From NCBI RefSeq assembly GCF_947500995.1, contig NZ_CANMUA010000011.1, forward strand, positions 62,001 to 126,000: a stretch of DNA of 64,000 nucleotides, read 5' to 3'. A program made the position numbers and the translations under genes. The notes below the pieces were generated by a model. The model ran no database searches and was not told where the DNA came from. It saw only the letters and a list, made by a program, of their open reading frames with translations. The stretch comes from an uncultured Serinicoccus sp. (GTDB lineage Bacteria > Actinomycetota > Actinomycetes > Actinomycetales > Dermatophilaceae). Shown piece after piece: positions 19,017 through 29,010 of this stretch; position 1 is the first letter of the stretch; each line of letters begins with the position of its first letter.

Positions 19017-20048
19017 TCACTCGGCGCGTGGCAGGAGCGGGAGCCTGCGGAACTCTCCCTCCCACCTGACCCAGCCGGTGAAGGGCCGCGACAGCGCTCT
19101 GGACCGGGCGGCGTTGATGCGCTGGGCCACGACCTCCGGGGTGTGCATGGCCTCCTCGGTCATCCAGCGCGCGACCTCCAGCCCCAGCCGCTCGATGCGT
19201 CCTTGGCGAACCGCCTCGGCCGCCAGGACGGACCGGGCCACCTGCTCACCGGTCTCCGCCGTCGCTCCCAGTCGGTACTTGCCCTGACCGTCGCACTCCG
19301 TGGCCACCTGCTCGTGGTCCAGGAGGCCGTCGAGGCGGGCGACGAAACGGAACTGCTCGTCATACAGCTCGACCTGGGGGATGGGCTGCGCAAGCTCGGC
19401 GAGGTGGATGACGCCGGCGGAGTATGCCTCGCCCCAGCTCTCGCGACGCCTGTCCAGCAGGTCGATGACCTGGAGCGCCCTGGGTCGGCCGACCCAGCGC
19501 CGCTGGGTGTCGAGGACGGCCCGGACCTCCCGGGCCGTGACCGTCGACGCGCGCACCGCCTCGTCGAGCATGGCCAGAGCGTGCGGGAGGCGTCGTGTGC
19601 GCAGGATGTCGGCGCAGGTCTGGGCGATCGTGGTCGTGCGCATCCCGTCCACGGTCGTGACGGGGACGTCGATCGTGTCCGTGTGGTGGATCGTCACACC
19701 TGGGAGCCGCCGCGAGCTCGGTGCGTCCTCGACGCGCACGAGCTCCACGTCGGCGTGCGGGGAGACGACCAGCGGCAGGTCGTGCACCACCCCTCCGCTC
19801 GCATGGCTGGCGACGCACCCGGGGTGATCGAGCAGGGCCTCCCCTAGCCGTTGCAGGTGGTGCCGCCGCGTGAGCTCCCAGCGCTCCCCGTCGGGCAGGG
19901 CGACTCCGGCCGCGGCATACCAGCCGCGGCGCAGGCGCACGACCCGACCGCTGCCGACGAGGCGACGCAGCTGCTGACGCGAGAGGCCGAGACCCAGCGC
20001 ATCGGCATACCGGAACGGGGTCAGGGGGAGGTCGGTGAGCGTCGCCAT
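19017..20048 (-). CDS. Second orphan AbiEi-antitoxin/DUF559-like protein
   Basis: 343 aa from the ATG at 20048. The N-terminal winged helix is the AbiEi-type (PFRYADALGLGLSRQQLRRLVGSGRVVRLRRGWYAA, about 10-48). The C-terminal part (about 230-300: VELYDEQFRFVARLDGLLDHEQVATECDG) has the D..E.D pattern of a Vsr/DUF559 nuclease-like fold, with E and D residues that could bind metal. No partner toxin is adjacent. It is bracketed by the 32-bp repeat in opposite orientations. Function unknown; nuclease activity is an inference. Confidence 0.7.
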   Translation of the reverse strand: MATLTDLPLTPFRYADALGLGLSRQQLRRLVGSGRVVRLRRGWYAAAGVALPDGERWELTRRHHLQRLGEALLDHPGCVASHASGGVVHDLPLVVSPHADVELVRVEDAPSSRRLPGVTIHHTDTIDVPVTTVDGMRTTTIAQTCADILRTRRLPHALAMLDEAVRASTVTAREVRAVLDTQRRWVGRPRALQVIDLLDRRRESWGEAYSAGVIHLAELAQPIPQVELYDEQFRFVARLDGLLDHEQVATECDGQGKYRLGATAETGEQVARSVLAAEAVRQGRIERLGLEVARWMTEEAMHTPEVVAQRINAARSRALSRPFTGWVRWEGEFRRLPLLPRAE

Positions 20049-20139
20049 CCGGTCACGTTGAGGGCGTCGGCACTCCGTTCGCCAGGGACGCGCGACGATC
20101 TGTGGACGGGCGCGGGCAGCCACGGACGATGTGGACAGC

Positions 20140-20233
20140 GTGGCCAACCATTGGCGACGCTCGGTGGGGTCCTGGGCAACCATGCGCGGCGCTCGGTGGG
20201 GTGGTGGGTAACCATTGGCGGCGCTCGGTGGGA
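20140..20233 (+). repeat. Tandem 32-bp repeat array, locus 2
   Basis: Three units with 32-bp period; the aligned (C/T)AACCAT blocks start at 20145, 20177 and 20209, each followed by a GCGGCGCTCGGTGGG-like core. It is the same unit as at 18,839 but inverted, so the two arrays flank the AbiEi-like gene symmetrically. It occupies most of the 316-bp gap 20049-20364 together with the terminator at 20,259 and an octamer copy at 20,294. Confidence 0.85.
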
Positions 20234-20258
20234 AAGGGCGGGGCGCTCCCGGACGCGG

Positions 20259-20294
20259 CGAGGCCGCCTGCCCCGGAGGGGACAGGCGGCCTCG
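20259..20294 (-). terminator. Terminator of the MsmK-like gene
   Basis: Perfect 12-bp stem (20259-20270 with 20283-20294) extended by CCCC/GGGG pairs across the inner loop. It lies 70 bp downstream of the ATPase gene stop on its strand. Confidence 0.7.
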
Positions 20295-20364
20295 GTATGC
20301 CGTGCGCTCAGCCCGGCGACGCTCGCGGGGGCCTCAACCCAGCGGCGACTCGGCGCGGGCGGCG

Positions 20365-21447
<1,083 letters not shown>

Positions 21448-21770
21448 GATGCAGCTCCTTCACCGGCAGGTACGTGCCGGACGATCCGTTGTAAAGGACG
21501 GACCCGGCGCCGGTCGACGCTGGGTCATCGCCGGGCGGCGAGGGTGGCGGTGGTATGCCGTCAGAGGCGCCGTTGCCGGTGACGCGCGTCACGTTAGCAG
21601 ATCGTGACCAAGGCATCTCGTGCAAGTTCTTGCAAAGTCGGGGTGGGTACTTGCATACTTGCGGCATCGGTCGACGACCACCCACCTCGGGCGGACGCCG
21701 AACCGCGGCATCGTCGCCGCTCCTCGAGCAGCGCCGGGCCGGTGACCTCACCACTGTTCGAAGGAGAACC
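21448..21770. promoter_or_regulatory. Divergent control region of the maltose-type transport genes
   Basis: 323 bp without a gene. The inverted repeat TGCAAG-TT-CTTGCA at 21621-21634 looks like a LacI-family operator and overlaps a -35-like TTGCAA (21630-21635) placed 18 bp before CATACT (21654-21659). A second half-site pair, ACTTGC twice, lies at 21649-21663. AAGGAG precedes the binding-protein ATG. The likely repressor is the LacI protein at 27,827. An octamer copy lies at 21552-21559. Confidence 0.6.
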
Positions 21771-23117
21771 ATGAAGCGCACCACCGGTGCTGTAGCCATC
21801 ACGAGCGCGGCGGCGCTGCTGCTGTCCGCCTGCGGCGGCGACTCCGGCGAGGAGACCGCCGACCAGGGCTCCTCCGCCGAGGAGACCGCCGCCGAGGACG
21901 ACGCGGCCGCCGAGGACGAGGAGGCCGCCGACGAGGAGGCCGCGGGTGACGAGGCCGCCTCCACCGAGGCCCCCGTCCGCGACGAGAACGCCGAGCTCGT
22001 CATCTGGTCCGACGACGTCCGCGCCCCCATCCTCACCGAGTGGGCCGAGCAGTTCGGCGAGGAGTACGGCATCACCACCCAGGTCCAGGTCGCGACCGAC
22101 GTGCGCCAGCAGTTCAAGGACGCCGCCAACGTCGACCAGGGCCCGGACATCGTCGTCGGCGCCCACGACTGGCTGGGCGAGTTCGTCCAGAACGGCATCG
22201 TCGAGCCCGTCCAGATGTCGTCCGACACCCAGGCCCTCTTCACCGAGGACTCGCTCGAGGCGACGAAGTACGACGGCCAGATCTACGGCGTGCCCTACGC
22301 CACCGAGTCGCTCGGCCTCATCCGCAACACCGCCCTCGCCCCCGACGCACCGGCCTCCATGGAGGACCTGGCCGCGACCGGTCAGGAGCTCGTGGACGCC
22401 GGAGACGCCGACCAGGCCTTCGTCACCCCGGTGAGCAACGTCGGCGACGCCTACCACGCCTACCCCTACCTTTCCGCCTACGGCGGGGGCATCTTCGGCA
22501 CCAACTCCGACGGTGGCTGGGACCCGGACAACGTCATCGTCGGCTCGCCGGAGTCCATCGAGGGTGGCGAGAAGATCGCCTGGATGGCCGAGGAGGGTCT
22601 GCTCAACGTCAACGTCGACTTCCCGACCATGGAGTCGCTCTTCGCCGAGGGTCGCACCCCCTACATGGTGGCCGGCCCGTGGGCGATCCCCAACGTCGAG
22701 GGCGCCGAGATCGACTACGCGATCGACCCGATCCCGGACTTCGAGGACGGCGGCGTGACCGTGCCGTTCCTGGGCGTCCAGATGTTCTACGTCGCCTCCG
22801 GCGCGAAGAACCCGACCCTGGCGCAGGAGTTCGTCAACACCTACGTCACCACCGAGGACATGCAGCTGGCGCTCTTCGAGGCCGGTCAGCGTCCCCCGGC
22901 CCTGCAGTCGGCGCTGGACACCGTCTCGGCGGACGACGCGGACATCAAGGCCTGGTCGGCTGCCGGTGAGGGTGCCTCGCCGATGCCGAACATCCCCGCG
23001 ATGAACGCCGTCTGGGCCCCGCTGGGCCAGGCCACCTCCGACATCGTCGGTGGCTCCGACCCCGCCGAGCGCCTCGAGGCCGCTCAGGAGGAGATCGTCT
23101 CCAACATCGGCCGCTGA
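21771..23117 (+). CDS. Maltose/maltodextrin-type solute-binding lipoprotein
   Basis: 448 aa. Lipobox LLSAC with C21, then an unusually acidic Ala/Glu/Asp linker (about 24-68), then a MalE-like two-lobed domain: ELVIWSDDVRAPILTEWAEQF, QGPDIVVGAHDWLGEFVQNG, MVAGPWAIPN. It binds sugar outside the membrane and delivers it to the MalF/MalG channel. By similarity and the adjacent GH13 enzyme the ligand is probably maltose or maltodextrin. First gene of a five-gene plus-strand run. Confidence 0.92.
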   Translation: MKRTTGAVAITSAAALLLSACGGDSGEETADQGSSAEETAAEDDAAAEDEEAADEEAAGDEAASTEAPVRDENAELVIWSDDVRAPILTEWAEQFGEEYGITTQVQVATDVRQQFKDAANVDQGPDIVVGAHDWLGEFVQNGIVEPVQMSSDTQALFTEDSLEATKYDGQIYGVPYATESLGLIRNTALAPDAPASMEDLAATGQELVDAGDADQAFVTPVSNVGDAYHAYPYLSAYGGGIFGTNSDGGWDPDNVIVGSPESIEGGEKIAWMAEEGLLNVNVDFPTMESLFAEGRTPYMVAGPWAIPNVEGAEIDYAIDPIPDFEDGGVTVPFLGVQMFYVASGAKNPTLAQEFVNTYVTTEDMQLALFEAGQRPPALQSALDTVSADDADIKAWSAAGEGASPMPNIPAMNAVWAPLGQATSDIVGGSDPAERLEAAQEEIVSNIGR

Positions 23118-23130
23118 GCCGATCCTCATC

Positions 23131-23174
23131 CCTCGACCCGGCGGCGCGGACGCTGTCCCGCCGCCGGGCCGAGG
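23131..23174 (+). terminator. Hairpin between binding-protein and permease genes
   Basis: 16-bp arms (23131-23146 and 23159-23174) with one mismatch and a 12-nt loop, 14 bp after the binding-protein stop. Such hairpins commonly stop part of the transcripts or protect the upstream mRNA, giving more binding protein than permease. Confidence 0.65.
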
Positions 23175-23249
23175 CCCCCAGCACGACCCCCAACGCCACG
23201 CCCCAGAGCACCCCAGACGGCCGACGGCCTGAGTCAGAGAGGGACGACG

Positions 23250-24884
23250 ATGTCCGAGACACGGAGCAGCGAGGTGGATGCCGCGCTGCACAACCTCGAA
23301 CCGACCGGTGAGCGCCTCGAGTTCAGCTCGCGCACCCCGCTCTGGGTGCAGGTCGTCAAGTGGGGGCTGATCCTCCTCACGCTCGCCGTCCTGGGCTGGA
23401 TGGCCCAGCAGGTCATCGAGGCCGGCTACTGGCTCATGGTCTCGCTCATCGGCTTCATCGCGCTGTGCGTCATCGCGGTCTACGCCACCAAGCGCGCCAT
23501 CCCGGCGAAGTACCTCTTCCCCGGCGTCCTGCTCATGCTGCTGCTGCAGATCTGGCCGCTCCTCTACACGGTGCAGATCTCCTTCACCAACTTCGGCGAC
23601 GGCCACATCAGCAGCAAGGAGGAGGCCGTCGCCTCGATCGTGTCGAACTCGGTGCGCGAGGTCGAGGGCAGCACCCGGTATGCCCTGAACATCGCCGTCC
23701 CGGAGGGCACCGACGTCGCCACCGGTGACCTGGCCTACCTGCTGACCGACGCCGACGGGGCGTACTACGTCGGCACCATCGACGGCCTGGAGGAGCTGCC
23801 GGCCGACGGGGTCGAGGCCGGCCCGACGGGGCGTATCATCTCGGCGCCCGGCTGGACCACGCTGACCCCGCAGGAGGTCAACGACCGATCCGACGACCTC
23901 GCCGACTTCGGGGTGCCGGTCTTCGACGACGCGGGGGAGCAGACCGCCGGCATCCGGCAGGTCGGCCTGTCCGAGGCCTTCATCGGGACCCCGACGCGGG
24001 TCTACGACGAGGAGGCCGACACCATCACCGACACCGTGACCGGCACGGTCTACGTCGCCGAGGACGCCAACTTCGTCCCGGAGAACGGCGAGGGCGCGGC
24101 CCTGCCCCAGGGGTGGCGCGAGTTCGTCGGGTTCGAGAACTACACCAACGCCTTCACCAACGCCACGCTGCGCGAGGGCCTGACCAAGGTCTTCGTCTGG
24201 AACGTCTTCTTCGCGGCGTTCACCGTCGTGGCGACCTTCCTGCTCGGCATGGCGATCGCGCTGCTCATGAATGACGAGCGGCTCAGGGGCAAGGGGATCT
24301 ACCGCTCGATCCTCATCCTCCCCTACGCCCTCCCGATCTACGTCACAGCACTGGTGTGGGCGTCGATGTTCAACCAAGACTTCGGCCTCATCAACAACCT
24401 CTTCGGGCTGGACATCAACTGGCTCGGCAGCGCCTGGTGGGCGCGCGTCGCGGTGCTCATCACGAACCTGTGGCTGGGCTTCCCCTACTGGTTCATCGTC
24501 TGCACCGGCGCGCTGCAGGCCATCCCCAGCGACGTCAAGGAAGCGGCGGCCATCGACGGTGCCGGGGCCTTCGCGACCGTCCGGCGGGTCATCATGCCGC
24601 TGCTGCTGGTGGCGGTCGGGCCGCTGATGATCGCGTCCTTCGCCTTCAACTTCAACAACTTCGGGCTCATCTGGCTGCTCACCGAGGGCGGGCCGTTCGT
24701 CGGCGGGCAGAGCTCGATCGGCTCCACCGACCTGCTCATCACCCTGGCCTACCGGCTGGCCCTCGGCGGGGCCGCTCCCAACTTCGGCTTCGCCTCGGCC
24801 ATCTCGGTCATCATCTTCTTCATGGTGGCCGTCATCAGCTACTTCGGCTTCACCCGTACCGCGGCGCTCGAGGACGTGAACTGA
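23250..24884 (+). CDS. Sugar ABC permease, MalF type
   Basis: 544 aa with eight predicted membrane segments and a large extracellular insertion (about 115-290), the hallmark of MalF-like permeases. The EAA loop that docks the ATPase reads EAAAIDGAGAFATVRRVIMPLL near 435. The family-standard domain order is kept. MalG follows after 1 bp. Confidence 0.91.
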   Translation: MSETRSSEVDAALHNLEPTGERLEFSSRTPLWVQVVKWGLILLTLAVLGWMAQQVIEAGYWLMVSLIGFIALCVIAVYATKRAIPAKYLFPGVLLMLLLQIWPLLYTVQISFTNFGDGHISSKEEAVASIVSNSVREVEGSTRYALNIAVPEGTDVATGDLAYLLTDADGAYYVGTIDGLEELPADGVEAGPTGRIISAPGWTTLTPQEVNDRSDDLADFGVPVFDDAGEQTAGIRQVGLSEAFIGTPTRVYDEEADTITDTVTGTVYVAEDANFVPENGEGAALPQGWREFVGFENYTNAFTNATLREGLTKVFVWNVFFAAFTVVATFLLGMAIALLMNDERLRGKGIYRSILILPYALPIYVTALVWASMFNQDFGLINNLFGLDINWLGSAWWARVAVLITNLWLGFPYWFIVCTGALQAIPSDVKEAAAIDGAGAFATVRRVIMPLLLVAVGPLMIASFAFNFNNFGLIWLLTEGGPFVGGQSSIGSTDLLITLAYRLALGGAAPNFGFASAISVIIFFMVAVISYFGFTRTAALEDVN

Positions 24885-24885
24885 C

Positions 24886-25860
24886 ATGACTTCTCCCCAG
24901 GACCCCACCAGCAGCACCCTCGGGTCGGTCGACGCGCACGGCAGCGACCGGGGCCGCGGCGGTCGGCTCGGCACCGCCTCCGCCGACGTCTACACCGTCA
25001 CCCGGAAGTCCCGCCGCACGTCCTTCCGCGCCGTGTGGTGGCGGCACGCGCTGGCCCTGCTCGCCCTCGCCTTCGCCCTCTTCCCGATCGTCTTCATCGT
25101 GTCCTCCGCGTTCAACAACGCGGGCACCCTGTCCACGTCCGGTCTGCTCCCGACCCGGTTCGGGCTGCGCAACTTCGACGCCCTCTTCAACGACGCCGCC
25201 CGGCCGTACTGGACGTGGTACAAGAACTCGCTCATCATCTGCGGTGTCGCGACCGTGGCCACCCTCGTCCTGGGGGCGGCGGCGGCCTACGCCTTCTCCC
25301 GGCTGCGGTGGACGGGGCGTCGCTTCGGCCTCCTGTTCATCCTGCTGGTGCAGATGTTCCCCGCGCTGCTGGCCTTCGTCGCGCTCTACATCACCTTCGC
25401 CACCGTCGGCGAGGTCATCCCGCAGATCGGTCTCAACACCCTGTGGGGCCTGCTGCTGGTCTACCTGGGCGGCGCGATGGGCGCCAACATCTGGCTGTTC
25501 AAGGGCTACTTCGACACCATCCCCAAGGAGCTGGACGAGGCGGCCAAGATCGACGGCGCCAGCCACGCCCGGGTGTTCTTCACCATCATCCTGCCGCTGG
25601 TGACGCCCATCCTGGCGACCGTCGGCATCCTCGCCTTCGTCGGCCTGTGGGGCGAGTTCCTGCTGGCCAGCATCTTCCTCACCGACGCGGACAACCAGAC
25701 CCTGGCGGTCGGCCTCTACGCGACGCGCAACGCGGACCAGAACAGGTACTTCGGCCAGTTCGTCGCCGGTGCCCTCCTGGCCTCGCTGCCCGTCGTGCTG
25801 GTGTACCTCAGCCTCCAGCGCCTGCTCATCGGCGGCATGACCGCAGGCTCGGTCAAGTGA
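24886..25860 (+). CDS. Sugar ABC permease, MalG type
   Basis: 324 aa, six membrane segments, EAA loop DEAAKIDGASHARVFFTIIL near 215. A 50-residue hydrophilic N-terminus precedes the first membrane segment. It pairs with MalF to form the channel. Its stop overlaps the GTG of the GH13 gene (GTGA), so the importer and the hydrolase are coupled. Confidence 0.92.
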   Translation: MTSPQDPTSSTLGSVDAHGSDRGRGGRLGTASADVYTVTRKSRRTSFRAVWWRHALALLALAFALFPIVFIVSSAFNNAGTLSTSGLLPTRFGLRNFDALFNDAARPYWTWYKNSLIICGVATVATLVLGAAAAYAFSRLRWTGRRFGLLFILLVQMFPALLAFVALYITFATVGEVIPQIGLNTLWGLLLVYLGGAMGANIWLFKGYFDTIPKELDEAAKIDGASHARVFFTIILPLVTPILATVGILAFVGLWGEFLLASIFLTDADNQTLAVGLYATRNADQNRYFGQFVAGALLASLPVVLVYLSLQRLLIGGMTAGSVK

Positions 25861-27830
25861 GCCGGGCGGTCGATCCTCACCACGACGGGTCACCGCTCTA
25901 CGTCAGCGACCAGCACCCCGCGCCCGGCGCGGTGGTGTCGGTGCGGCTGCGGGTGCCGCGCTCCGCGGCGGTCCGCGCCGTGCACGTGCGCACGACCCCG
26001 GACGGCGAGCAGTTCTTCACCGATGCGCGGGTCGTGCACCGGACCGAGGACGAGGAGTGGTGGCAGGGCGAGGTCACGTGCCACAACCCGGTGACGACCT
26101 ACCGCTTCCTGCTCGAGGGAGAGGAGGACGAGGAGGCTTCTGGGGGGAGGACGGGGGGCGGAGCCCCCCGTCGGTCGGCATATCGCTGGCTCAACGGCAC
26201 CGGCGTGCACCTGCGCGACGTGCCCGACACCAGCGACTACCGTCTCGTCACCCACGCGCCACCGCCGGACTGGGCGCAGCGCGCGGTCGTCTACCAGGTC
26301 TTCCCCGACCGCTTCGCGCGGGACGAGGCGGTGGAACCGGTCGGCGACCCCGGCGGCCCGCGTGCCGACCTACCCGACTGGGCCGTGCCCGCCCGCTGGG
26401 ACGACCCCGTGGCCCTCGACCGGGGCGACAACCCGGCCCAGGTCTTCGGCGGCACCCTCGACGGCGCCCGCGAGCGGCTGGAGCACCTCGTCGACCTCGG
26501 CGCCGACGTGCTCTACCTCACGCCCGTCTTCCCGGCCCGCTCCAACCACCGCTACGACGCCTCCACCTTCGAGGCGGTCGACCCCGTCCTCGGCGGTGAC
26601 GCGGCGCTGCTGCGGCTGCAGGAGGCGGCGCACGAGCGCGGCATACGCGTCATGGGGGACATCACCACCAACCACACCGGCGACGCCCACGAGTGGTATG
26701 CCGCCGCGCGCCGGGACCCGGACGGCGAGTTCGCGTCGTGGTACGTCCGAGACGACGGCCGGCCGGGGGAGTGGGTGACGTGGCTGGGCGTGGAGAGCCT
26801 GCCCAAGCTGGACCACGCGAACCCGGCCCTGCGGGCGCGGCTCACCGAGGGGCCGGAGTCGGTCATCGAGCGGTGGCTGGGCGAGGGGCGCGGCTTCGAC
26901 TCCTGGCGGGTCGACGTGGCCAACATGACCGGGCGCTACAAGGGCAGCGACCTCACCCACCAGGTGGCGCGGGAGACGCGGGCCGCGGTGGACCGTGCGA
27001 CCGGCGGGCAGGGCCTGCTCATCGCGGAGCACACCCACGACCACAGCCGCGACGTCGACGGCGACGGGTGGCACGGGGTGATGAACTACTCCGGCTTCAC
27101 CCGCCCGGTGTGGACCTGGCTGCGGGCGGCGGACTTCGCGCCGAAGTTCCTCGGCAGCCCCTTGCAGGTGCCCCGGCTCGGGGCCGAGCTCGTCGCCGAG
27201 ACGATGCGGGACTTCTGCTCGATCGTGTCCTGGCGGGCGTGGACCCACTCGATGACCCTCGTCGGCTCGCACGACACCACACGCGTGCGCACCCTCGTCG
27301 GCGACGACGTGGAGCAGGTCAAGGTGGCGGCGGGGCTGCTGCTCACGCTGCCGGGGATCCCGATGATCACCTACGGCGACGAGATCGGTATGCCCGGCGA
27401 CTTCGGGGAGGACGGGCGACGCCCGATGCCCTGGGCGTCGCGGGACACCGACGACGGGCTGTGGGACGCCGAGCTGGTCGAGCACTACCGCGCCCTCATC
27501 GCGCTGCGGCACGACAGCCCGGCTCTCTGGGGCGGTGGCCTGCGCTGGCTCTATGCTGAGGGTGACGTCATGGTGTTCCTGCGGGAGCACCCGGAGCAGA
27601 CCGCCCTCGTGCACGTCGCGCGGGCGGCCCACGACGACGTCGAGATCCCGACCGCCCAGGTGGCCGGGGCAGGGGCCGCGCGAGGCCGGACGCCGCAGAC
27701 CGCGGGGCTCGACGTGACCGCGGGCGGGGTGCGGCTGGCCGCGCCCGGCCCGACCGTGCAGGTGTGGACCTGGGCGACCGACGCACCGGCCTGGGAGCCG
27801 GTGCCCGAGACCTACCGAGGTGGTTGGTGA
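25857..27830 (+). CDS. GH13 alpha-glycosidase (maltodextrin-degrading type)
   Basis: 657 aa from the GTG at 25857. An N-terminal beta domain (about 1-115) resembles that of cyclomaltodextrinase/neopullulanase-like enzymes. The catalytic barrel has QVFPDRF, DITTNH, the nucleophile D in WRVDVANM, the acid/base E in LIAEHTHD and VGSHDTTR. It is cytoplasmic and should hydrolyse imported maltodextrins. The N-terminal domain contains an odd low-complexity stretch (EASGGRTGGGAPRRSA) encoded by a 21-bp palindrome at 26151-26171. Confidence 0.88.
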   Translation: MSRAVDPHHDGSPLYVSDQHPAPGAVVSVRLRVPRSAAVRAVHVRTTPDGEQFFTDARVVHRTEDEEWWQGEVTCHNPVTTYRFLLEGEEDEEASGGRTGGGAPRRSAYRWLNGTGVHLRDVPDTSDYRLVTHAPPPDWAQRAVVYQVFPDRFARDEAVEPVGDPGGPRADLPDWAVPARWDDPVALDRGDNPAQVFGGTLDGARERLEHLVDLGADVLYLTPVFPARSNHRYDASTFEAVDPVLGGDAALLRLQEAAHERGIRVMGDITTNHTGDAHEWYAAARRDPDGEFASWYVRDDGRPGEWVTWLGVESLPKLDHANPALRARLTEGPESVIERWLGEGRGFDSWRVDVANMTGRYKGSDLTHQVARETRAAVDRATGGQGLLIAEHTHDHSRDVDGDGWHGVMNYSGFTRPVWTWLRAADFAPKFLGSPLQVPRLGAELVAETMRDFCSIVSWRAWTHSMTLVGSHDTTRVRTLVGDDVEQVKVAAGLLLTLPGIPMITYGDEIGMPGDFGEDGRRPMPWASRDTDDGLWDAELVEHYRALIALRHDSPALWGGGLRWLYAEGDVMVFLREHPEQTALVHVARAAHDDVEIPTAQVAGAGAARGRTPQTAGLDVTAGGVRLAAPGPTVQVWTWATDAPAWEPVPETYRGGW

Positions 27831-28897
27831 GCAGCACATCCGTCCCCGTGCGCCCCGGTGCGGGTGAGGGCGCCGGCGGCTCGCGCGGTCGGCTCGCCGA
27901 CCTCGCGGCCTACGCCGGGGTGAGCGAGGCGACCGTCAGCCGGGTGCTCAACGACAAGCCCGGCGTGGCGGTGGCGACCCGTCAGGCCGTGCTCACCGCC
28001 GTGGACGTCCTCGGCTACGAGCGGCCCAGCAAGCTCTCCCGCAACAGCGCCGGCCTGGTCGGGCTCATCACCCCCGAGCTCACCAACCCGGTCTTCCCCA
28101 TGTTCGCCCAGTCGATCGAGACGCAGATGGCGGCGGCCGGCTTCACCCCGGTGCTGTGCACGCAGACGCCCGGTGGGGTGCACGAGGACGAGTACGTCCA
28201 GATGCTGCTGGACCGCGGCGTCTCGGCCATCGTCTTCGTCAGCGGCTACCACGCGGACTCCCGGGCCGCCATCGACCGCTACACCGCGCTGCGGGAGCGG
28301 GGGCTGCCGATCGCCCTGGTCAACGGCTACCGCGAGGGCATCGACGCGACCTTCATCAGCCACGACGACCACGCCTCCATGCGGCTGGCGGTGCGGCACC
28401 TGCGCGACCTGGGGCATACCCGGATCGGCTTCGCGACCGGCCCGGCGCGCTACGTGCCCGTGCAGCGGCGCATCGAGGGCTTCCGTGCGGCGATGGCCGA
28501 CCTCGACGGCAGCGACGGGGTCGACCTCGACGAGCTCATCTGCACGACCCTCTTCTCGGTCGAAGGCGGCGCGGCCGCCGGGCGCCAGCTCATCGAGGCC
28601 GGGGCGACCGGGATCGTCTGCGGCTCGGACGTCATGGCGCTGGGCGTGATGCGCGCGGCGCAGCAGCTGGGGCTGAGCGTGCCGGAGGACCTTTCAGTCG
28701 TCGGGGGTGACGACGTGCCGTTCATGACCTTCGTCGACCCGCCGCTCACGACGGTGCGCATGGACGTCATGGGGATGGCCGAGGCGGCGGTCACGGCGGT
28801 GCTCGAGGAGATCGCGGGGGAGCCGGTGGACCGGCGCGAGTACCTCTTCGACCCCGAGCTCATCCTGCGGGAGTCGACGGGGCCCGTCCGGCGCTGA
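27827..28897 (+). CDS. LacI-family transcriptional regulator
   Basis: 356 aa from the GTG at 27827, overlapping the GH13 stop. The helix-turn-helix RLADLAAYAGVSEATVSRVLN is at about 20-40, a hinge helix follows, then a periplasmic-binding-protein-like effector domain. As the last gene of the maltose-type run it is the likely repressor acting at 21,621. Effector probably maltose or a derivative (inference). Confidence 0.92.
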   Translation: MSSTSVPVRPGAGEGAGGSRGRLADLAAYAGVSEATVSRVLNDKPGVAVATRQAVLTAVDVLGYERPSKLSRNSAGLVGLITPELTNPVFPMFAQSIETQMAAAGFTPVLCTQTPGGVHEDEYVQMLLDRGVSAIVFVSGYHADSRAAIDRYTALRERGLPIALVNGYREGIDATFISHDDHASMRLAVRHLRDLGHTRIGFATGPARYVPVQRRIEGFRAAMADLDGSDGVDLDELICTTLFSVEGGAAAGRQLIEAGATGIVCGSDVMALGVMRAAQQLGLSVPEDLSVVGGDDVPFMTFVDPPLTTVRMDVMGMAEAAVTAVLEEIAGEPVDRREYLFDPELILRESTGPVRR

Positions 28898-28904
28898 GAG
28901 CGCT

Positions 28905-29010
28905 CCCACCGCTGGGTGAGCAACCATGCGCGGTGCCCGGTGGGGGTGAGGGGGACCATGGGCGGCACTCTGTGGGGGTGGGGGCAACCATTCACGGCGC
29001 TCGGTCGGTG
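28905..29010 (+). repeat. Tandem 32-bp repeat array, locus 3
   Basis: Three units with the same 32-bp period; the ACCAT blocks start at 28923, 28955 and 28987. Sequence between blocks varies more than at the other loci. The third unit runs into the 3' end of otsB and supplies its last codons and stop. Orientation matches locus 2. Confidence 0.8.

Noticed and set aside
20049-20183. N-terminal extension of the second AbiEi-like protein to 20183
   Set aside because: The extra 45 residues are encoded by the 32-bp repeat array; the ATG at 20048 gives a family-like start.
21594-24974. A very long open frame (over 1,100 codons) on the minus strand opposite the sugar-transport genes
   Set aside because: It mirrors the third-position GC of the real genes, lacks recognisable domains and overlaps three clear genes.
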